DNA from: Actinomycetota bacterium
GTDB taxonomy: Bacteria > Actinomycetota > Acidimicrobiia > Acidimicrobiales > GCA-2861595
Direction: 5' to 3'
NCBI GenBank assembly: GCA_016781225.1
Contig: JADDQT010000041.1
Span: 1,090-11,354, forward strand
DNA: 10,265 nucleotides
Under the pieces are notes generated by a model, which was given only the letters and a program-made list of their open reading frames with translations, did no database searches and had not been told where the DNA came from. Shown here piece after piece: positions 6,701-10,265 of this stretch. The translations under genes and the position numbers were made by a program. How positions within the stretch are numbered: position 1 is the stretch's first letter; every line of letters starts with the position of its first letter.

Positions 6701-9506
6701 TGATGCTCGGCGCCGCGGGCACGCCCCGGTCGAGGGTGTAGTCGCTGGTGGCGAGGGCGCTGGTGTTGCCCGCCGGGTCGCGCTGGCGCACCGAGAAGGT
6801 GTAGGCGCCGTCGGGCTGGGAGCTGAGGTCGTAGGACTTGGGACTGGAGCAGGACCCAAATGCCGAGATCACCGTTGCCCCGGAGCTGAGCTGGCACTCG
6901 AAGGTTGCCCCCGTCTCACCGGTGAAGGTCCACCCCGGATTGGCGTTGTTGCCCGTGACACCGGGGCTCGAGGTGATGGTCGGTGCCGCGGGCACGCCCC
7001 GGTCGAGGGTGTAGTCGCTGGTGGCGGCAGCCGACACGTTGCTCGCCGCGTCGCGCTGGCGCACCGAGAAGGTGTAGGCCCCGTCGGGCTGGGCGGACAG
7101 GTCGTAGGACTTGGGGCTGGTGCACCCGGCGAAAGCACTGATCACCGTGGCGCCGGAGCTGAGCTGACACTCGAAGCTGGCCCCGGCCTCACCGGTGAAG
7201 GTCCACCCCGGGTTGGCGTTGTTGCCCGTGGCGCCGGGGCCCGAGGCGATGACCGGCGCCGCCGGCACGCCCCGGTCGAGCGTGAAGTCATAGGTGGCGA
7301 AGGCTGACGGGTTGGTACCTCCAACGACCTGGCGTACCGAGAAGGTGAACGTCGCGTCAGCCTCGGCCGATAGATCGTAAGTCTTCGGGCTGGTACAGGC
7401 GGCCAGCGGCGATAGCACAGTCACGCCTCTGGTGAATTGACATTGAAGCGTGGCACCAGCGTCGCCGGTGAATTCCCATGTCGGGCTGACGTCAGAACCA
7501 GTCGTACCCGGGCCGACGGTGATGGTGGGTGCCGGCGGAGCGGTTCGGTCCAGCGCGTAGTCGACGCTCGTGGTGGCCCCGGTGTTCCCGGCGGCATCAA
7601 TCTGACGTACAGAGAACCTGTAGGTGGCGTCGGCCTCGGCCGAAAGGTCGTAGGTCGTTGGGCTCGAGCAGGCCGCAAAATCAGAGAGGATGGTCGCACC
7701 ACGGCTCAGCTCGCACTCAAATCCGCCGCCGGGCTCTCCGGAGAAGGCCCATGTGGGGGTCGTATCCGAACCGGTGGGGCCTGGTCCGGAGGTGATGGTG
7801 GGGGCAGCCGGCGCAGTCCGGTCCAACGTGTAGTCCGAGGTCGCCGCAGCGCTCGTGTTCCCGGCGGCATCGCGCTGAACAACCGAGAAGGTGTAGATGC
7901 CGTCTGGTTGAGCGGAGAGGTCGTAGGTCTTGGGACTCGAGCAAGGGGCAGAAGCAGAGACGACGGTCGCGCCCCGCGTCAGCTGGCACTCGAAGGTCCC
8001 GCTGGGCTCGCCGGAGAAGGACCAGGCCGGCGTGGGGTCGGAGCCGAGCGCCCCCGGGCCGGCATCGATGGCGGGCGCGGCCGGCGCGGTGGAGTCCTCG
8101 ACGTAGGTAATCGAAGAGGCAGAACACGCGGAGGTGTTGTTGAAGGCGCTGGTGGCCGTGGCATGGAAGGTGGTGGTGGTGTTGTCAGCCACCGAGACCG
8201 CGATACCCGGGGAGGCGAACGTCGTCGCCGACCCAGTTCCCACGACCGGCGAGGTACAGGCTGGGTCGGTGTAGAGACGGACGCTGGTGCCGGTTGCCGC
8301 TGTGCCCTTAACAAGGGGCGCGTTGTTGTTGGCAGGAGAGGCGGGGGTCGTGCCCGTGACGGTGGGCGGAGGGGGTGGAGGACCGGCGACCATGCGTATG
8401 CGGTCGTTCACTGTGTCGGCGATGAACATGTTGCCGGTCGAGTCGATGGCCAGACCCTGAGGGGCCCGGAGCTGGGCGGCGATAGCCGGGCCGCCGTCGC
8501 CGGAGAAACCTGGTATTCCTGAGCCAGCAAAGGTGGTGATGGTGCCGGACGCGTCCACCTTGCGAATGCTGTGGTTGTCGGTGTCGCCGATGTACACGTT
8601 GCCGCTTGAGTCCACCGCGACACCTTCCGGATTGTCCAACATTGCCGACGTCGCTGCCCCCCCATCGCCGCTCAAACCCTCCGAGCCAGTACCGGAGAAG
8701 GTGGTGATGGTGCCCGAGGTGTCAACCCGGCGGATCCGGTGGTTGTTGGTGTCGGCGATGTAGAGGTTGCCGGCGGCGTCGAATGCGAGCTCATGGGGGC
8801 TGTCGAGGCGCGCTGAGGTTGCCGGCCCGCCGTCACCAGCAGAGCCGGCCACGCCCTCACCGGCGACGGTGGTGATGATCCCCGAGGTGTCGACCCGGCG
8901 GATCCGGTGGTTGTCGGTGTCGGCAATGTAGAGGTCGCCGGCGGCGTCGACGGCGAGGCCCCGAGGGAGGTTGATCTGGGCCAAAGTGGCCGGTCCTCCG
9001 TCCCCGCTGTACCCAGCCGGGCCGCTTCCGGCAACCGTCGAGATCGTCCCGGAGGTATCGACCTTGCGGACGTTGCTGCTGGCGCGGTCGAAGTTGGCAA
9101 TGTAGACGTTGCCGGCAGCGTCGACCGCCACGGCGGTGGGCGCCGATATCTGGGCCGACGTTGCCGGCCCGCCGTCACCGCCGGTGCCGACGTTGCCGTT
9201 GCCGGCGAAGGTTGTGATGATGCCGTCTGGGCTGACCTTGCGCACCTTGCGGTTGAGCCGATCAGCGATGTAGAGGTTGCCGGCCGAGTCGACAGCCACG
9301 TCGTCGGGGGTGGAGAGCTGGGCTGAGGTTGCTGCGCCGCCATCACCGGCCGACCCCTTTGTGCCGTTGCCCGCGACGGTGCTGATGTCGCCGGTGGCAG
9401 CTGCGGCAGGGCGCGCCGGCACGATGACGGTCGTCGTCGCCACCAGAAGGGCCAGGGACAGGACGGCCCGAGCTCGGCGAGCTGGGTGAGGGCTGCGGGT
9501 TCTCAT
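3786..9506 (-). CDS. Giant NHL-propeller / Ig-like repeat surface protein with C-terminal membrane anchor (1906 aa)
   Basis: Complete gene. The ATG at 9506 is the first ATG after an in-frame TGA five codons upstream, though no good Shine-Dalgarno precedes it. Residues 1-38 are a Sec signal peptide (Arg-rich start, hydrophobic core, cleavage near PAAAA). Residues 39-375 hold six NHL repeats of 54-58 residues, each like VAVDxxGNLYIADTxNHRIRRVDTSG, enough for a six-bladed propeller. Residues 376-475 are a Pro-linked Ig-like domain. Residues 476-1746 hold fourteen Ig-like units of about 91 residues, each with a TPxWxFSGE strand, a C-x14-C pair, YDLS, YTFSVRQ, DAAGN and DYxLDR. A Pro/Thr/Ala stalk begins with eight prolines; a single transmembrane helix (about 1857-1873) and a 33-residue tail containing RIDRNDPKLA end the protein. 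There is no LPxTG sorting motif, so anchoring is by the helix with most of the chain outside. The architecture suggests an envelope adhesin or ligand-binding rod; the ligand is unknown. The gene at 3502 is a paralogue. Confidence 0.93.
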   Translation of the reverse strand: MRTRSPHPARRARAVLSLALLVATTTVIVPARPAAAATGDISTVAGNGTKGSAGDGGAATSAQLSTPDDVAVDSAGNLYIADRLNRKVRKVSPDGIITTFAGNGNVGTGGDGGPATSAQISAPTAVAVDAAGNVYIANFDRASSNVRKVDTSGTISTVAGSGPAGYSGDGGPATLAQINLPRGLAVDAAGDLYIADTDNHRIRRVDTSGIITTVAGEGVAGSAGDGGPATSARLDSPHELAFDAAGNLYIADTNNHRIRRVDTSGTITTFSGTGSEGLSGDGGAATSAMLDNPEGVAVDSSGNVYIGDTDNHSIRKVDASGTITTFAGSGIPGFSGDGGPAIAAQLRAPQGLAIDSTGNMFIADTVNDRIRMVAGPPPPPPTVTGTTPASPANNNAPLVKGTAATGTSVRLYTDPACTSPVVGTGSATTFASPGIAVSVADNTTTTFHATATSAFNNTSACSASSITYVEDSTAPAAPAIDAGPGALGSDPTPAWSFSGEPSGTFECQLTRGATVVSASAPCSSPKTYDLSAQPDGIYTFSVVQRDAAGNTSAAATSDYTLDRTAPAAPTITSGPGPTGSDTTPTWAFSGEPGGGFECELSRGATILSDFAACSSPTTYDLSAEADATYRFSVRQIDAAGNTGATTSVDYALDRTAPPAPTITVGPGTTGSDVSPTWEFTGDAGATLQCQFTRGVTVLSPLAACTSPKTYDLSAEADATFTFSVRQVVGGTNPSAFATYDFTLDRGVPAAPVIASGPGATGNNANPGWTFTGEAGASFECQLSSGATVISAFAGCTSPKSYDLSAQPDGAYTFSVRQRDAASNVSAAATSDYTLDRGVPAAPTITSSPGVTGNNANPGWTFTGETGATFECQLSSGATVISAFGSCSSPKSYDLSSQPDGAYTFSVRQRDPAGNTSALATSDYTLDRGVPAAPSITSSPGATGNNAGPTWGFSGEAGASFECQLSSGATVISAFAGCTSPKSYDLSAQPDGAYTFSVRQRDLAGNTSAPATSDYTLDRGLPAAPTITAAPTPDPGNDANPAWSFSGEAGATFECRLTLGASVIFGLAPCSSPRAYDLSAQGDATYTFSVRQTDPAGNTSAFAASDYELDRAVPAAPTMTSEPGATGSDDTPSWSFSGEAGATFECQLSSGATVISAFGSCTSPHSYDLSAQADATYTFSVRQTDPAGNTSAAATTDYALDRGVPAAPTITSTPGATGSDATPTWSFTGEGGATFECQLSSGGTVLSAFASCASPLTYTLSQGDGTYTFSVRQTDKAGNTSAAAASDYVLDQSAPAAPAVNAPAPNPGTDTAPAWTFTGEAGATFQCELTKASTLVSASGPCSSPRSYDLSAEGDGTYTLAVRQTDAAGNTSAVATADYTLDRGVPAAPSITSSPGSPGTDSSPSWSFTGEASASFECQLSQGATVISAYAGCSSPHTADLSAQPDGTYTFSVRQRDAAGNTSAAATSDYALDRAAPAQPTITSTPGATASNANPAWSFTGEAGTTFECQLSQGATVISAFATCTSPHSYDLSAQPDGTYTFSVRQRDAAANTSASATSDYVLDRGVPSAPAVTAPVPNPGNDATPTWFFTGETGSAFECRLSSATGEVAPLAPCASPATYDLSAEPDGTFTLSVRQRDAAGNAGPFAGADYLLDRSTPASPVVDSGPGTGGSDPTPTWTFSGEPGATFSCELRRGNDVISPLTSCTSPISYDLSKHPDGTYTLVLVQTDAAGNRSAPSVADYTLDSSMSPSSPPPPPPPPTTAGQTAPTTPVTPEPTRTSAPASAAGDESLDQGSAIAVGTGLAQAAMVPDPGDAPAAPAGDAQPQPPLPKALVRAPARAPDQTTAMEILAEVAGKTAFPAILVLIVVIFLVIQDRIDRNDPKLAHAPVRSEPLDFIDPPSMSIGR
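6504..6635 (-). repeat. 132-bp exact repeat, copy in Ig-like unit 6
   Basis: This stretch is identical base for base to 7050-7181, exactly 546 bp (two units) away. It encodes the segment from ASFECQL through ISAFAGCTSPKSYDL to the YTFSVRQRD strand. Identity ends sharply on both sides (mismatches at 6503 and 6636), as expected of a conversion tract or a recent duplication. Confidence 0.95.
7050..7181 (-). repeat. 132-bp exact repeat, copy in Ig-like unit 4
   Basis: Partner of 6504-6635. The unit lying between the two copies (unit 5) is similar but not identical: it has ISAFGSCSSPKSYDLSSQPDG where both copies have ISAFAGCTSPKSYDLSAQPDG. The two outer units are thus closer to each other here than to their shared neighbour. 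Confidence 0.95.
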
Positions 9507-9531
9507 GGGGTCGCTTGGTCACGGCGCTGGC

Positions 9532-9541
9532 ACGCATGCGT
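9532..9541. promoter_or_regulatory. 10-bp perfect palindrome upstream of the large surface gene
   Basis: ACGCATGCGT is a perfect palindrome whose near edge lies 25 bases upstream of the ATG at 9506, a position suited to an operator or 5' UTR element. Perfect 10-mers also occur by chance in GC-rich DNA and no second copy was noticed upstream of the paralogue at 3502, so a regulatory role is only a possibility. Confidence 0.2.
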
Positions 9542-9570
9542 CGTCCAGTGACCTTCGGCCTTCCGGGGCT

Positions 9571-9591
9571 CGCCCTTGACCGCGCAGGGCG
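9571..9591. other. Second intergenic stem-loop
   Basis: CGCCCT and AGGGCG form a perfect 6-bp inverted repeat around a 9-nt loop, 65-85 bases upstream of the ATG at 9506. It lacks a T-tract. Together with the stronger hairpin at 9627-9649 it makes up the structured part of the 231-bp gap between 9507 and 9737; I see no convincing -35/-10 pair for leftward transcription and no small gene in that gap. Confidence 0.25.
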
Positions 9592-9626
9592 CTGATTGGG
9601 CTCATTCTTCTGCCCCCGGGACCCTC

Positions 9627-9649
9627 ACCCTCGACGTGACATCGAGGGT
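9627..9649 (-). terminator. Stem-loop downstream of the TPR gene, possible terminator
   Basis: A perfect 8-bp inverted repeat (ACCCTCGA / TCGAGGGT) encloses a 7-nt centre, 88 bases past the TPR stop codon. Read as minus-strand RNA, the stem extends by a U-G and a G-C pair to 10 bp with a 3-nt loop; in plus-strand RNA the same position is a C-A mismatch. This favours a structure made by leftward transcription. No T-run follows, so it would be a non-canonical terminator of the kind often proposed in high-GC bacteria. It could also be a leader structure of the large gene that starts at 9506. Confidence 0.45.
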
Positions 9650-9737
9650 TCACGCTCCTGAGCCGAACCAGCGACGGTCTCCCGTCAGATCAGAAAATCG
9701 CCGCCAGAAAGGGGCCGGAGGCAGCCCAGGGACTCCC

Positions 9738-10265
9738 TCACCGCGGCGGCCCGGCGTCGGCGCCGGCTTTGGCCTCAACCTGGCGGAGCAGCTCCTGGAT
9801 CGGGGCCACCATCGCCGGGGGCAGGCCGGCATCCAGGAAGGCCCGCAGCTCGGGGACGGCCGCAGCGGGGTCGCCCTTGTCCTCGTAGAGGATCAGGCCT
9901 CGGAAGAAGTGAGCCCACGGGTAGGAGGGGTCGGCAGCCACCGCCCGGTTGACGTATTCCAGCCCCTTGTCCACCAACTCGGGGTTGCCGGACTGGGCGC
10001 CGGCTTGGCGCACCAGCCAGCCCCGGTAGGCCAGAGCCTCGGGTTGTCTGGGGTCCCGGGCCAGGATCTCGTCGTAGGTCCTGATGGCGGCGAGGGTCTG
10101 GCCCTGCTCCCGGAGCTGGCGGGCCGTCTCCAGGCCCCGGGCCACGTCACCGGTGGGACCGGTGACGGCGATGTCTCCGGTGGCGGCCTCACCAGCCTGG
10201 CGGTCCTCGGCCGAGCGGGACACGAGCACGACGGCCACCGCCATGAGGGCCGCCACGCCGACGGC
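9738..10265 (-). CDS. Membrane-anchored TPR protein, cytochrome c maturation CcmH/CcmI-like (5' partial)
   Basis: The frame is open at the right edge, so the true start lies outside the window; 175 residues are visible and a TGA stop ends the gene at 9738. The visible N-terminus (AVGVAALMAVAVVLVSRSAEDR) is the end of a hydrophobic helix followed by a charged segment, as in a signal anchor. Counting from the GTG at 10256, about three TPR-like helical pairs follow at roughly residues 39-72, 73-109 and 110-145, with typical signatures such as AAIRTYDEILARDP, EALAYRGWL and YVNRAVAADPSYPWAHFFRG. The pattern of one anchor, TPRs and a PPAMVAP-type C-terminal segment matches, from memory, the TPR part of CcmH/CcmI (NrfG-like) proteins, which help present apocytochrome c to the haem ligation machinery outside the membrane. 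No CxxC motif is visible, and any CcmH domain would lie upstream. The TPR call is firm; the cytochrome role is an inference. A GTG at 10256 is a possible but unlikely start because it would cut the helix. Confidence 0.75.
   Translation of the reverse strand, partial: AVGVAALMAVAVVLVSRSAEDRQAGEAATGDIAVTGPTGDVARGLETARQLREQGQTLAAIRTYDEILARDPRQPEALAYRGWLVRQAGAQSGNPELVDKGLEYVNRAVAADPSYPWAHFFRGLILYEDKGDPAAAVPELRAFLDAGLPPAMVAPIQELLRQVEAKAGADAGPPR

Larger units (their letters stand above)
4268..8081 (-). repeat. Fourteen tandem ~273-bp units encoding Ig-like domains
   Basis: Units begin at the codons for AAPxITSxPG and end at DYxLDR(G/T/A)xP; unit 1 is exactly 91 codons and the others differ by at most a few codons. 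All fourteen keep the frame, both cysteines and the DxAGN-type turn, except unit 3, which carries a GGTNPSAFAT variant. Units 7, 10 and 13 have an alternative opening with PxPxPG(N/T)D. Similarity is high at the DNA level and includes long exact stretches (see 6504-6635 and 7050-7181), so the array is prone to homologous recombination and to misassembly. Confidence 0.93.

Noticed and set aside
1..8081. Regular repeats as a CRISPR array or satellite DNA
   Set aside because: The ~273-bp units are coding, remain in frame and encode one protein domain each; there is no short repeat/unique spacer pattern.
7437..8522. Plus-strand open frame of 361 codons
   Set aside because: Antisense to units 1-3, the Ig-like linker and the last NHL blade of the 1906-aa protein; composition and periodicity are those of the opposite strand.
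9576..9605. TTGACC on the plus strand as a -35 box
   Set aside because: No matching -10 at suitable spacing and no plus-strand gene downstream.

Overview
The window is very GC-rich, and every gene I can support reads on the minus strand. Codon third positions are overwhelmingly G or C, and the large proteins carry Sec signal peptides, Ala/Pro/Thr-rich linkers and NHL propellers typical of high-GC Actinobacteriota. The partial gene at the right edge resembles the membrane-anchored TPR proteins found in cytochrome c maturation loci, which fits an actinobacterial lineage such as Acidimicrobiia. That placement is inference; no rRNA, tRNA or marker gene is present to confirm it.

Layout in transcription order, from high to low coordinates. 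(1) 10265-9738: C-terminal part of a TPR protein with the end of a membrane anchor (start outside the window). (2) 9737-9507: intergenic stretch with two stem-loops, one placed like a terminator, and a 10-bp palindrome just before the next start. (3) 9506-3786: a complete 1906-residue surface protein made of signal peptide, six NHL repeats, one Ig-like linker domain, fourteen ~91-residue Ig-like units, a Pro/Thr/Ala-rich stalk, one C-terminal transmembrane helix and a short cytoplasmic tail. (4) 3789-3649: a possible 46-residue small protein whose start codons overlap the stop of the large gene. (5) 3648-3503: a short gap with a strong bulged inverted repeat. (6) 3502 to the left edge: a second, paralogous protein with the same order of parts (signal peptide, six NHL repeats, Ig-like linker, at least seven and a half Ig-like units), still open at position 1.

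The two giant genes form a tandem paralogous pair and probably encode cell-envelope proteins with a propeller head on a long rod of Ig-like domains; the first is clearly membrane-anchored. Their biochemical function cannot be read from sequence. The notable features are in the repeats: every complete unit in both proteins has two cysteines with the same C-x14-C spacing, and stretches of up to 132 bp are identical between non-adjacent units, suggesting ongoing recombination or gene conversion. Several motifs also recur at three-unit spacing. I see no CRISPR array, transposase, phage gene or defence system here.
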